Assembly: GCA_039810605.1 (NCBI GenBank)
Contig: JBDHXH010000002.1
Span: 1 to 64,000 of the forward strand
Reading direction: 5' to 3'
DNA: 64,000 bases
Origin: JAGPCH01 sp039810605
GTDB lineage: Bacteria > Bacteroidota > Ignavibacteria > Tepidaquicellales > Tepidaquicellaceae
This document shows, one piece after another, positions 25,873-34,795 of this stretch (position 1 is its first letter; each line of letters starts with the position of its first letter). The notes beneath the pieces are model-generated. The model was not told the origin of the DNA and ran no database searches. It saw nothing but the letters and a program-made list of their open reading frames with translations. The position numbers were made by a program, and so were the translations under genes.

Positions 25873-26925
25873 ATGAAGAAGAGAGCGCTTCTGGCATTCG
25901 ATGATCCGGGCGGAGGATTGGCAGTGTGCTCTCTTATACAGGAACTGAAGAAAAATGATCTCAACCTTGAAATTTATTCCGGCAAGCTTAGTGAAAAAAT
26001 CGTGAAGGCGATTACAAATAATTTTTATCATATTGATTCTGATATTACCCGTAAGGATGCCGACAGGATTCTTGACAATTACATGCCTCACATTTTAATT
26101 ACGGCAACCGGAGGCGGCAATGCGGAACAGTTGCTTCGAAATTCCGCTCGTGAAAAAAAAATCCGTAGTGTGGTAATACTCGACTTCTGGAAAGATTATA
26201 AGAGACGATGGAAATTTGCAGATTATCCTTTGAGCGCGATGAAGGATAAAGTCTGCGTTATGGATGAGCTTACAAAACAGGAAATGATCGAAGAAGGATT
26301 CCCTACTGAAAACTTATTTGTAACAGGTCATCCTTACCTTGATAAAATTTTTTCAAATGGAAATGAAAGGACTTCAAAGGTCATTTCTGCAGAGAATGAA
26401 GTCAGCATACTATTTCTTTCACAGCCTTTGCGGATTCTTGGAGTGACGGAATATAAAATTCACCCGCTGAAAGTTTTTCTGGGTGCCGTGATGAATATTA
26501 TTGAAACATCCGGGAAGAAATTCAAAGTTACAATCAAGCTCCATCCTTCTGAAATTCAATCGGATGAAATAGACAAGATCATTGCTGATTTTCATTCCGG
26601 GAATTTCGCATTGCAATATGCGCCGGCAGATTTGAATGTGAATGAACTGATTGAAGCCAATGACATTGTTGCGGGATATAATACGATTGCGATGTTTGAA
26701 GCGCGTGCTGCCGGCAAGAGAACACTTAGCCTGGAAATTGGAAAGATGAATGCCTCGTTGCGGAATTCGATGATGCTTGCAGGGATTGAAGTCGTGAAAT
26801 GCGATACCAATGAAATCTCGGAAGCTCTTGCCGCAGAGAAGAAATCACAAATCGCAAATGATGTTTTTAGAGGAGGAGTTTCAAATTGTGTGGAAGTGAT
26901 AATGAATCAATTTGATTTATTCTGA
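25873..26925 (+). CDS. Putative GT-B-fold protein of unknown specificity
   Basis: 350 aa, starting at the base after the previous stop. Visible features: N-terminal LLAFDDPGGGLAV with a glycine-rich loop, VTGHPYLDKIF at mid-length, a FKVTIKLHPSE strand and a C-terminal AGYNTIAMFEARAAGKRT segment. The last resembles the donor-binding region of GT-B enzymes. The GTRPE motif of NeuC/WecB hydrolysing epimerases is absent. I do not recognise the exact family. Context suggests either transfer of, or a step on, the sugar made by the surrounding block. Confidence 0.55.
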   Translation: MKKRALLAFDDPGGGLAVCSLIQELKKNDLNLEIYSGKLSEKIVKAITNNFYHIDSDITRKDADRILDNYMPHILITATGGGNAEQLLRNSAREKKIRSVVILDFWKDYKRRWKFADYPLSAMKDKVCVMDELTKQEMIEEGFPTENLFVTGHPYLDKIFSNGNERTSKVISAENEVSILFLSQPLRILGVTEYKIHPLKVFLGAVMNIIETSGKKFKVTIKLHPSEIQSDEIDKIIADFHSGNFALQYAPADLNVNELIEANDIVAGYNTIAMFEARAAGKRTLSLEIGKMNASLRNSMMLAGIEVVKCDTNEISEALAAEKKSQIANDVFRGGVSNCVEVIMNQFDLF

Positions 26926-26927
26926 AA

Positions 26928-27515
26928 ATGAAGTCTAAAATGAAGAATCCGTTTCTTACCGCTTCGAAAATTTATCTGTCACCGTTGACGAAGGATGATA
27001 TATCCGATGATTACATCGGCTGGTTCAACGACAGAGAAGTCTGTAAAGAAAATTCTCATTCGACATATCCCAATACGTATTCGCAAACGCTTGCATACAT
27101 TGAGTCAGTTGAAAAGAGCAAGCAAGATATAGTCTTTGCAATTAGGTGGAAAAAGAATAATCTTCATATTGGCAATGCGTCTGTACAGAAAATTGACAGA
27201 GTGAACAGGAGCGCAGAACTTGCAATAATTATTGGAGATAAAAAGTACTGGAGCAAAGGCGTGGGGAACGAAGTATACGGGCTTCTTCTGGATTACGGAT
27301 TCAACACATTGAATCTGAACAGAATCTCTTCAGGACAAACGGTAACAAATAAAGGAATGATAAAAGTTTGTATCAGACAGGGAATGAAAAGAGAGGGAGT
27401 TCTGCGGCAGGTTCTATATAAGGAAGGGAAATATGCCGATGCAGTTATTTATTCTATTTTGAGAAATGAATTCCGAAACACAAATACAAAAAAAGTTAAA
27501 AAGAAAATGAGATGA
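26928..27515 (+). CDS. GNAT-family N-acetyltransferase
   Basis: 195 aa, RimJ/RimL-like acyl-CoA N-acyltransferase. IYLSPLTKDDISDDYIGWFN opens the fold, AELAIIIGDKKYWSKGVGNE is the acyl-CoA pyrophosphate loop region, and LNLNRISSGQTVTNKGMIK follows. In this setting it probably acylates the amino group installed by the preceding aminotransferase, like PseH or LegH. Overlaps the next gene by ATGA (4 nt). ATG 26940 is an alternative start. Confidence 0.82.
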   Translation: MKSKMKNPFLTASKIYLSPLTKDDISDDYIGWFNDREVCKENSHSTYPNTYSQTLAYIESVEKSKQDIVFAIRWKKNNLHIGNASVQKIDRVNRSAELAIIIGDKKYWSKGVGNEVYGLLLDYGFNTLNLNRISSGQTVTNKGMIKVCIRQGMKREGVLRQVLYKEGKYADAVIYSILRNEFRNTNTKKVKKKMR

Positions 27516-28711
27516 AAGATGCGAATTACGGAAAGCCGGTAATGAAAGGTGTTCAGTACTGCATCAGATGTTGCATTCCTGCAACTCAAGAGCTGGTAAA
27601 ATTCGACGAGATGGGAATCTGCCAGGCATGTCAATCGTCCGAGCAGAAGATTCACATCAACTGGGTTGAGAAAGAAAGAGAGTTGCGGAAAATTCTGGAT
27701 GAAGCAAAACAAAAGGCAGGCAACAACTATGACTGCATTGTCCCAATCAGCGGTGGTAAAGACAGCACATTTCAGCTTCACGTGCTTACTAAAGTTTATG
27801 ATATGAAACCGCTTGCAGTTACTTTCAGCCATAATTGGTACAGCAAGACAGGATGGTATAACCTGATGAACTCTCTGGAGAAGTTTAATGTGGATCACAT
27901 AATGTACACGCCGAACAGGGATCTCGTAAACCGGATTGCCAGGCGCTCGCTTGAAGCAATTGGAGATACGTGCTGGCATTGTCATGCGGGAGTTGGTTCA
28001 TTCCCTCTTCAAATTGCCGTAAAATTTGGTATCCCTCTTCTGATATATGGCGAATCAATAGCTGAAGCCTCCGGCAGATCATCATACAAGAATCCGCTGA
28101 TGAATTTTGATGTGGAATATTTTATGAAGGTTTCAACAAAGCGCGATCCGAAAGATATGGTATGTGATTACATTACTGAAAAAGATATGAGACCATTTTT
28201 CTTTCCGACGATTGAAGAACTTGAAAAGGCAGGAATAAGATTGATGCATCTTGGCGATTACATTTTCTGGGATGATGAGAGGCAAATGGAATTTGTCCGC
28301 GATACTTACGGATGGAAGGAAACGGAAATCGAAGGAACATACAAAGGTTACAAGAGCGCGGAATGTATAATGCCTGGGATGCATGATTTTACAAATTACC
28401 TGAAGCGAGGCTACGGAAGGTCAACATTTCAAGCGAGCATTGATGTGCGCAACGGGTTGCTCTCGAGGGAAGAAGGATTTGAACTTTCAAAAAAGTATGA
28501 CAGTGAAATTCCTCAATCACTGGATTACTATCTGAAAATTACCGGAATGAATGAAAAAGAATTTTATGAGATGATGAAAGATAAGAGGCTCGATGAAATC
28601 AAGAACATCGAATTGCCGGTCGTAAAAAAAACGAGAGAGAACAAGGAAAGAGTTCTGCCATTTCCGGAACAACTTGTTGAAAGAGAGCACAAGGATAACA
28701 GTAATGAATGA
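27512..28711 (+). CDS. N-acetyl sugar amidotransferase (WbpG/PseA-type ATP-pyrophosphatase)
   Basis: Converts an N-acetyl group to an acetamidino group: ATP adenylates the amide and ammonia displaces AMP. 399 aa. The N-terminal cysteine pairs CIRCC (~16-20) and CQAC (~35-38) probably hold zinc, and the PP-loop SGGKDS is at 80-85. HCHAGVG and YGESIAEASG are further family stretches. The ammonia in known WbpG systems comes from a separate HisH-like glutaminase; none is present in this window. The next gene is an amidase overlapping this one by 8 nt. The family is clear; the sugar is probably the nonulosonate or its precursor. Confidence 0.88.
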   Translation: MKDANYGKPVMKGVQYCIRCCIPATQELVKFDEMGICQACQSSEQKIHINWVEKERELRKILDEAKQKAGNNYDCIVPISGGKDSTFQLHVLTKVYDMKPLAVTFSHNWYSKTGWYNLMNSLEKFNVDHIMYTPNRDLVNRIARRSLEAIGDTCWHCHAGVGSFPLQIAVKFGIPLLIYGESIAEASGRSSYKNPLMNFDVEYFMKVSTKRDPKDMVCDYITEKDMRPFFFPTIEELEKAGIRLMHLGDYIFWDDERQMEFVRDTYGWKETEIEGTYKGYKSAECIMPGMHDFTNYLKRGYGRSTFQASIDVRNGLLSREEGFELSKKYDSEIPQSLDYYLKITGMNEKEFYEMMKDKRLDEIKNIELPVVKKTRENKERVLPFPEQLVEREHKDNSNE

Positions 28712-30089
28712 AGCCATTCAGAAAATAGAAAAGAATTTATTTCTCGATACAAGTATAGGCGACTTGTTGTCGAAGATAAAGTCAGGTGAGCTCACCCCGA
28801 TTGAAATCGCCGAGGAATGCATAAAGAGAATCGAGGAGTATAATGACAGATTCATGATCTGGGTATGTTATAACAAAGGTAAACTGATTGAGCAGGCTGC
28901 AAAAATTGAAGAGAGACTTTCGGGGGGAGATGAAGTAAGAGCGCTTGAAGCAATTCCTGTCGGGATAAAAGATATTTTCAACACGTCTGAATTTCCAACA
29001 CAGATGGGAAGTCCGTTATGGAAAAATTTTACGCCGGGTAACGATGCAAGAGTAGTCTTTTATCTTAAACAGGCGGGCGCCATGATTCCCGGGAAGACCG
29101 ACACAGCGGAGTTTGCAGTTCATGCAATTGGCAATTGTCTCAATCCTCACGATGTAACAAGGACGCCGGGCACATCTTCAAGCGGTTCGGCAGTGGCAGT
29201 TGCACTCGGAATGGTACCCGCTGCAATCGGGACACAGACGGCAGGTTCCATAGTGAGACCTGCAAGTTTTTGCGGAGTCTATGGTTGCAAGCCTTCATTC
29301 GGATTAATACCGAGAACAGGAATGCTGAAGACAACAGACAGTCTTGATACGATCGGTTTCTTTACATCAAAGTATGAAGATCTTGAGAGAATGTTTGAGA
29401 TTGTGAGAGTGCACGGAACAAATTATCCTTTGAGCAATTCAGCACTTTCAGATGAAGCGAGACAGAACAAGCGGAAGGATAAGCCATGGAGAATTGCATT
29501 TGCAAAGACTCATACGTGGAGTGATGCGGATGATTATGCAAAGAACAGTTTGCTGAATTTTATTGAGAAACTGGCTGCGGAGAAAGATATTGAATTGAAA
29601 GAAGTAATTCTTCCTGCTGAAATGGAAGAATCCCATCGCATTCACCGGACAATTTATGATAAGACGCTTTCATATTACTTTCAGGAAGAGTTTAAGAAAC
29701 CCGAGCATGTATCTGATATCATGAATGAAATCATACAGCGTGGTAAATTAATTTCTGTAAAGGAGTATCACGATGCACTTGGTGGACAGGAAAAACTTGC
29801 CGGAGTCATGGATAATTTTTTTGAAGGATATGATGCAATGATTTCATTGAGTACGGCAGGCGATGCGCCCCCGAGAGAAGAAACCGAGAAACCCGATCCG
29901 TCATTGATGTGGACCATGACGCATCTTCCGGTAATTAGTGTTCCCGCTTTTAATTCCCCAAACAATCTGCCCTTTGGAATGCAGATAACCGCAAGAAAAT
30001 ATAATGACCTGTTGCTGTTCAGATTCACAGATCATCTCCGCAGCATTGGATTGATACCCGAAGGCGTAAATCCGATTGCATCTATTTGA
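28704..30089 (+). CDS. Amidase-signature (GatA/AmiC-like) hydrolase
   Basis: 461 aa from ATG 28704, chosen because AAGGA lies at 28691-28695 and it overlaps the previous stop (an upstream TTG 28674 lies inside the neighbour). The Ser-cisSer-Lys triad is complete: Lys89 (GIKDIF), Ser158 (GTSSSGS) and Ser182 (TAGSIVRPAS). These enzymes release ammonia from carboxamides; GatA passes it to a partner. Tight coupling to the sugar amidotransferase suggests it supplies ammonia for amidination in place of a HisH glutaminase, or else removes an amide from the sugar. Catalysis is supported by residues; the role is inferred. Confidence 0.85.
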   Translation: MNEAIQKIEKNLFLDTSIGDLLSKIKSGELTPIEIAEECIKRIEEYNDRFMIWVCYNKGKLIEQAAKIEERLSGGDEVRALEAIPVGIKDIFNTSEFPTQMGSPLWKNFTPGNDARVVFYLKQAGAMIPGKTDTAEFAVHAIGNCLNPHDVTRTPGTSSSGSAVAVALGMVPAAIGTQTAGSIVRPASFCGVYGCKPSFGLIPRTGMLKTTDSLDTIGFFTSKYEDLERMFEIVRVHGTNYPLSNSALSDEARQNKRKDKPWRIAFAKTHTWSDADDYAKNSLLNFIEKLAAEKDIELKEVILPAEMEESHRIHRTIYDKTLSYYFQEEFKKPEHVSDIMNEIIQRGKLISVKEYHDALGGQEKLAGVMDNFFEGYDAMISLSTAGDAPPREETEKPDPSLMWTMTHLPVISVPAFNSPNNLPFGMQITARKYNDLLLFRFTDHLRSIGLIPEGVNPIASI

Positions 30090-30114
30090 TTCAATATAAT
30101 TATCAAAGAAAAAA

Positions 30115-31779
30115 TTGTCTATAATTACAAGCATTAAGGCAACGCTTTTGAGAAACGGCTATGTCCGGGAAGCAAATAAAAAGCATAAGTTAAAGAAGTT
30201 TTACGGTAAGGGTAATGGTTCCGGAAAGCATTCAAAGACAATCTTGTTCTGGTCAACCGGAGGAATGATTATTCAAAGCAATATTGAAGCAGCGATTGCA
30301 TGTGCGCTGAAGCTGCGTGGACATAATGTTAAGATGGTCTTATGTGACGGAGTGTATAAAGCTTGCGCAAAGAGAGTTGATTTTCCTGATGTAGGAATTG
30401 ACGACTGGGGAAAGTTCTGCAAAAGTTGCGTAAGTCAGAATTCAAAACTTTTTGAAAGACTTGGGCTTGAATATACTTACATTGGCGAACTTGTTTCTGC
30501 CGACACAACAGAAAGGCTGAAGGCAGCGGCAAACAAGATTGACATGACAAATTTCAAGGAATTGCATCTTGACGGAATTCATCTCGGAAGTCATCTGGAA
30601 TCTTCGATGATGCGTCATACGAAAGGTGGTTCATTCGAAGGGATAGAAAGGATCATGAAAGAATATGCTTTCACAATTCTGATGAATGCGGAAGCTTCCA
30701 TAGAAGCAATAAAGAGATTCCAGCCCTCATCAATGTATATGTCGCACGGTATTTACGCGGACTGGGGACCTGCATTGAGCGTTTCGCTGATGAAGGATAT
30801 ACCCGTTACATCATATCTCTGCTGTTACCTTCCAACACATTTCTTTTTCGGAACAGTTAAAACTTTTTCCGAAACATTTCTCTCGATGCACGAACCCACA
30901 TGGAATTTGTACAAAGATTCTTCGCTTAACGAGGTTCAGAAATTGAGGCTTCAGCATTTCCTCGAGAGGAGATACAAAAACAATATTGCGCGGGATATGA
31001 TTGGCTTATTAAAGGAGTATAAAGGTAACACTGATACTCTGTATGAAAAATATGGATTAAAAAAGGAGAAGCCGATCTGGGGATTGATGACACACATAAA
31101 CTGGGATGCTGCGTCTGATTATTTTCCAATGATCTACAAAAATTTTGATGAATGGCTTTATGAAACAGTCAAAGAAATTGTGAACATTAAGGATGTTCAA
31201 TGGCTTATAAAGATTCATCCTTCCGAGCTGAATGATAATCCTGACACAGGGTGCCAGAAGTTTCTTGAAAAATATTTTCCGGAACTGCCTGACCATGTGA
31301 AAATTCTCAAGATGGATGACGACATCAGTCCTCTGGATTTTTATGATTTGCTTGACGGCGGAGTAACGGTAATGGGAACAGGAGGGCTTGAACTGTCGGT
31401 TCACGGAAAGCCCGTGATACTTGCAGGCGGCGCACATTATTCAAACAAAGGATTCACGCATGATGCAAAGAGTGACGAGCATTACAAACAACTTCTGAAA
31501 AGCGCGGGCAATCTCAAAAGACTTGATGAAGAGAAACATCGTCTTGCATTGAACTATGCTTACATATATTTCATCAAGAAGCAAATACCGGTGCTTCCAA
31601 CCGTGAACGAAGAGCTCAAAATTGATTTTGAGAAACTTGATTTTTTGGTGCCGGGAAAGAATCTGTTTATGGATTTTATCTGTGACAGGATTGTGAACGG
31701 AGGAGATTTTGTATTGCCTGACAATCTTGTAGAACTGACGCACGTTGAGCAAAGAGATCAAATCAGAAATTACGCGTAA
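30115..31779 (+). CDS. KpsC/KpsS-like capsule synthesis glycosyltransferase family protein
   Basis: 554 aa. The C-terminal half has VTVMGTGGLELSVHGKPVIL followed by GGAHYSNKGFT, matching the Capsule_synth domain pattern (S/G-T-x-x-E-A/L...GKPV...YS.KG.T). LIKIHPSEL precedes it. In KpsC/KpsS this fold transfers beta-Kdo to a lipid anchor in ABC-dependent capsules. The N-terminal half (FWSTGGMIIQSNIEAAIA, then a Cys-containing WGKFCKSC) is less typical. TTG start at 30115. It may act on the nonulosonate, since Kdo transferases and sialyl-type donors are both CMP-linked. Medium certainty. Confidence 0.62.
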   Translation: MSIITSIKATLLRNGYVREANKKHKLKKFYGKGNGSGKHSKTILFWSTGGMIIQSNIEAAIACALKLRGHNVKMVLCDGVYKACAKRVDFPDVGIDDWGKFCKSCVSQNSKLFERLGLEYTYIGELVSADTTERLKAAANKIDMTNFKELHLDGIHLGSHLESSMMRHTKGGSFEGIERIMKEYAFTILMNAEASIEAIKRFQPSSMYMSHGIYADWGPALSVSLMKDIPVTSYLCCYLPTHFFFGTVKTFSETFLSMHEPTWNLYKDSSLNEVQKLRLQHFLERRYKNNIARDMIGLLKEYKGNTDTLYEKYGLKKEKPIWGLMTHINWDAASDYFPMIYKNFDEWLYETVKEIVNIKDVQWLIKIHPSELNDNPDTGCQKFLEKYFPELPDHVKILKMDDDISPLDFYDLLDGGVTVMGTGGLELSVHGKPVILAGGAHYSNKGFTHDAKSDEHYKQLLKSAGNLKRLDEEKHRLALNYAYIYFIKKQIPVLPTVNEELKIDFEKLDFLVPGKNLFMDFICDRIVNGGDFVLPDNLVELTHVEQRDQIRNYA

Positions 31780-31808
31780 AATTTTTTTTAAAAAAAAATT
31801 AAAATTTA

Positions 31809-32492
31809 ATGATCCTAATAACGGGAGCTTCGAGAGGAATCGGAAAATTTCTATTCGAAAAATTTGAAAACGAAGGAGAGAAAGTATTCGGTACTTATCT
31901 TGCGGCGAATGAATCACTGGATAAAGATCGCCGTTATTTCAGAGTTGATGTGACAGATTACAAGAGAACTGAAGAATTGATTAAGGAGCTTTCGCCGGAG
32001 ATAAAAAATTTTGTTCTGATTAATTGTGCGGGTAATAACTACAATTCATTCGCTCACAAGTCATCGCCCGAGCAATGGAGTAATGTGATAACTACAAACC
32101 TTATCGGCACTTACAATATGATTAGATCTTCGCTCCCGTTGATGCGAGAGCAAGGATACGGAAGGATAATCAACTTTGCCTCTGTTGTCGCGGAGGTCGG
32201 TATTCCGGGAACAAGCGCGTACGCTGCTTCGAAATCGGGACTATGGGGAATGACCAGAAGCATTGCAGTCGAAAACGCGAGTAAAGGAATCACAATCAAC
32301 AATCTGAATCTCGGATACTTCAATATCGGGATGATTACCGAAGTAAGCGAGGACTATCAGGCAATTGTCAGGGAGAAAATTCCGACCCGAAAATTCGGGG
32401 AGCCGGAAAATATTTTCAATGCAGTCAAGTTTATTATTTCATCGGATTACCTTAACGGAACTTCGCTCGATGTCAATGGCGCAATTTATTGA
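31809..32492 (+). CDS. Short-chain dehydrogenase/reductase
   Basis: 227-aa classical SDR. TGASRGIGKFLF is the NAD(P)-binding motif, NCAGNN the structural one, INFASVVAE carries the catalytic Ser and YAASKSG the Tyr/Lys pair. It resembles 3-oxoacyl-ACP reductases but is shorter at the C-terminus and embedded in sugar genes, so a keto-sugar reductase is more likely. Start at ATG 31809 after an A-rich leader. Substrate unknown. Confidence 0.8.
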   Translation: MILITGASRGIGKFLFEKFENEGEKVFGTYLAANESLDKDRRYFRVDVTDYKRTEELIKELSPEIKNFVLINCAGNNYNSFAHKSSPEQWSNVITTNLIGTYNMIRSSLPLMREQGYGRIINFASVVAEVGIPGTSAYAASKSGLWGMTRSIAVENASKGITINNLNLGYFNIGMITEVSEDYQAIVREKIPTRKFGEPENIFNAVKFIISSDYLNGTSLDVNGAIY

Positions 32493-32510
32493 ATCATCAT
32501 TTCTTTGCCA

Positions 32511-33500
32511 ATGAGAGTTTCTGTAATAATTACAACCTTCAATCGCGGGAACATAATTAATATGTGCATGGACTCGCTCATTAATCAGAACTTTCCGAAG
32601 GAAGATTATGAAATTCTTATCATTAATAATAATTCTTCCGACAATACAGAAGAAGTCATTGATGATTACATTGAAAAATATCCGGGCGTTAATATCAGAT
32701 ATTTCTTCGTTCCGAGATCCGGACAGGTATATGCGAGACAGGTTGGAATCCTTGCGGCGAGAGGATCCATCTTGTGCTTCAGCGATGATGATGGAATTCT
32801 TAGTCCGGATTGGATCAAAGAAATCGTGAAGGTCTTTAACATGAATGAAGAAGTCGCGGGAGTCGCAGGAAAGATTGTAATCCGCTGGGATGAAAAACCA
32901 CCGGACTGGATTTATGAATATGAAAAATATTTGGGGAAACTTGATTATGGCGATGCGGTCAAATTTGAAAAAGGTCTTTATATGAATGCCGGCAATCTTA
33001 GCATCAAAAAAGATATACTCATTGAAGTAGGCGGTTTTAATCCGGAGATGATTGGCCAATTGCTCATCGGTGACGGTGAAACAGGACTTTGGGTGCGGCT
33101 TAAGCAGAACGATTATCTCATTGGCTGGGCTCCGAATGCAGTAATGGAGCATTATCAGATTGCAAAAAAAAATGCAACTGTCGGAGATATCAAGAGAAGG
33201 TATAAGAATAACGGGATTTGCATTCCGTATAATATTTTTGCGATCAGAAAAGAGGGAATTACTGCACTGATAAAGAATCTGATGTATTGTGTGAAGCAAA
33301 CATTCTCATGGACATATAAAATTGTTGTCCTTCATTACCGCGGAACCGAAGCAAAGAAAAGGTTTGCGATTTTCCGAAGAGCATTTTATTACGCACAAAT
33401 AGAATACACGTTGAATATTTTATTAAATAAAAAATTCAGAAGGGCGATTACAAGTGAAGACTGGGTTGTCCGCAAACCTTACGAATACATAGCCGCATGA
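32511..33500 (+). CDS. Family 2 glycosyltransferase
   Basis: 329 aa from ATG 32511 (a TTG lies two codons upstream). RVSVIITTFNRGNIIN begins the GT-A fold, LIINNNSSDNTEEV follows, FSDDDGILSPDW is the DxD region and NAGNLSIKKDIL the acceptor-side region with a GDGETGLWVRL motif, common in GT2 enzymes. No membrane segments. Overlaps the PEP mutase gene by 4 nt (ATGA), linking it to the phosphonate block, so it may add the sugar that carries the phosphonate. Confidence 0.87.
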   Translation: MRVSVIITTFNRGNIINMCMDSLINQNFPKEDYEILIINNNSSDNTEEVIDDYIEKYPGVNIRYFFVPRSGQVYARQVGILAARGSILCFSDDDGILSPDWIKEIVKVFNMNEEVAGVAGKIVIRWDEKPPDWIYEYEKYLGKLDYGDAVKFEKGLYMNAGNLSIKKDILIEVGGFNPEMIGQLLIGDGETGLWVRLKQNDYLIGWAPNAVMEHYQIAKKNATVGDIKRRYKNNGICIPYNIFAIRKEGITALIKNLMYCVKQTFSWTYKIVVLHYRGTEAKKRFAIFRRAFYYAQIEYTLNILLNKKFRRAITSEDWVVRKPYEYIAA

Positions 33501-34795
33501 AAAAAGTTTATGTCGGAATGAGCGCTGACCTTGTCCATCCCGGACATCTAAACATAATCCGGGAAGCAAAGAAACTCGGAGAGGTAACTATCGGGCTTTT
33601 AACCGACAAAGCAATCGCAAGTTACAAGAGACTTCCTTATCTGAATTATGAGCAAAGGAAGATAATCATTGAAAACATTAAGGGAGTTGACAGTGTTGTC
33701 CCGCAGGAAACACTTGATTACGTTCCTAATCTGAAGCGGTTCAAGCCTGATTTTGTGGTTCATGGAGATGATTGGAAAACTGGCGTTCAAAGTCAGACGA
33801 GGGAAAGAGTGATAGAAGTTTTGAAAGAGTGGGGTGGAAAGTTAGTAGAGATTGAATATACAAAGGGAATATCTTCAACACAGCTTAACAATTCGATTAA
33901 GGAAATCGGAACGACACCGGAAATCAGGATGAAAAGATTGAGAAGGCTGATTGAGTCAAAACCGATTGTGAGATTAATAGAAGCGCATAACGGGCTGACC
34001 GGATTGATTGCGGAAAATCTGCGCGTGAAATCAGGAAGTGTTTCAAAAGAATTTGACGGGATGTGGCTAAGCAGTCTGACTGATTCAACCGCAAAAGGAA
34101 AGCCGGACATTGAAGCAGTAGATGTAACTGCGAGGATGCAAACGCTGAATGATATCATTGAAGTTACAACAAAGCCGATTGTATATGACGGCGATACCGG
34201 TGGAAGACCGGAGCATTTTGTTTTTACCGTCAGAACGTTGGAGCGTCTTGGAGTTTCTGCCGTCGTGATTGAGGATAAATCGGGTCTGAAGAAGAATTCA
34301 TTATTCGGGACAGATGTCGCTCAATTGCAGGACAGCATTGAAAATTTTTGTTACAAAATTGAACTCGGGAGGAAATCAAGAATCACTGATGACTTTATGA
34401 TTATTGCAAGAATAGAAAGCCTCATATTAAAGAAAGGGATGGAAGATGCACTTGAGAGAGCGCAATCATATATAGATGCCGGCGCGGACGGAATAATGAT
34501 ACACAGCAAAGAGAAGTCACCTGCGGAGATACTGGAGTTTTGCAGCAACTATAAGAAATTTATCAAGCGTGTCCCGCTTGTTGCCGTTCCTTCAACATAC
34601 AATACTATTTACGAAAAAGATCTGACCGATGCAGGGATTAATGTTGTTATTTACGCCAATCAACTTTTGCGCAGCGCATATCCTGCGATGATAGAAACTG
34701 CAAAACTCATTTTGGAAAATGAAAGATCGTTTGAAGCAGACAGTGTGATGATGGACATAAATTCAATTCTGAACCTAATACCGGGCGGGAAATGA
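33497..34795 (+). CDS. Cytidylyltransferase-phosphoenolpyruvate mutase fusion (Fom1-like)
   Basis: 432 aa, two domains. Residues ~1-135 are a CTP-transferase-like nucleotidyltransferase with HPGH at 14-17 and ISSTQL near 128. Residues ~150-432 are a PEP mutase with the signature EDKSGLKKNS at 259-268, YDGDTGG for metal binding and DGIMIHS. PEP mutase makes phosphonopyruvate, forming the C-P bond. The same domain order occurs in Fom1 of fosfomycin synthesis, whose N-terminal domain makes CMP-hydroxyethylphosphonate. Overlaps by ATGA at both ends (genes at 32511 and 34792). High confidence in both domains; the product of the N-domain follows from Fom1. Confidence 0.95.
   Translation: MKKVYVGMSADLVHPGHLNIIREAKKLGEVTIGLLTDKAIASYKRLPYLNYEQRKIIIENIKGVDSVVPQETLDYVPNLKRFKPDFVVHGDDWKTGVQSQTRERVIEVLKEWGGKLVEIEYTKGISSTQLNNSIKEIGTTPEIRMKRLRRLIESKPIVRLIEAHNGLTGLIAENLRVKSGSVSKEFDGMWLSSLTDSTAKGKPDIEAVDVTARMQTLNDIIEVTTKPIVYDGDTGGRPEHFVFTVRTLERLGVSAVVIEDKSGLKKNSLFGTDVAQLQDSIENFCYKIELGRKSRITDDFMIIARIESLILKKGMEDALERAQSYIDAGADGIMIHSKEKSPAEILEFCSNYKKFIKRVPLVAVPSTYNTIYEKDLTDAGINVVIYANQLLRSAYPAMIETAKLILENERSFEADSVMMDINSILNLIPGGK

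Noticed and set aside
25873..26925. NeuC/LegG hydrolysing UDP-GlcNAc 2-epimerase
   Set aside because: It would fill a pathway gap, but the GTRPE motif and other epimerase features are not visible, so I left it as an unassigned GT-B protein.
32439..33299. A 286-codon open frame on the minus strand
   Set aside because: It is antisense to an SDR and a clear GT2 with normal motifs; its composition is unlike a protein and it has no domain.
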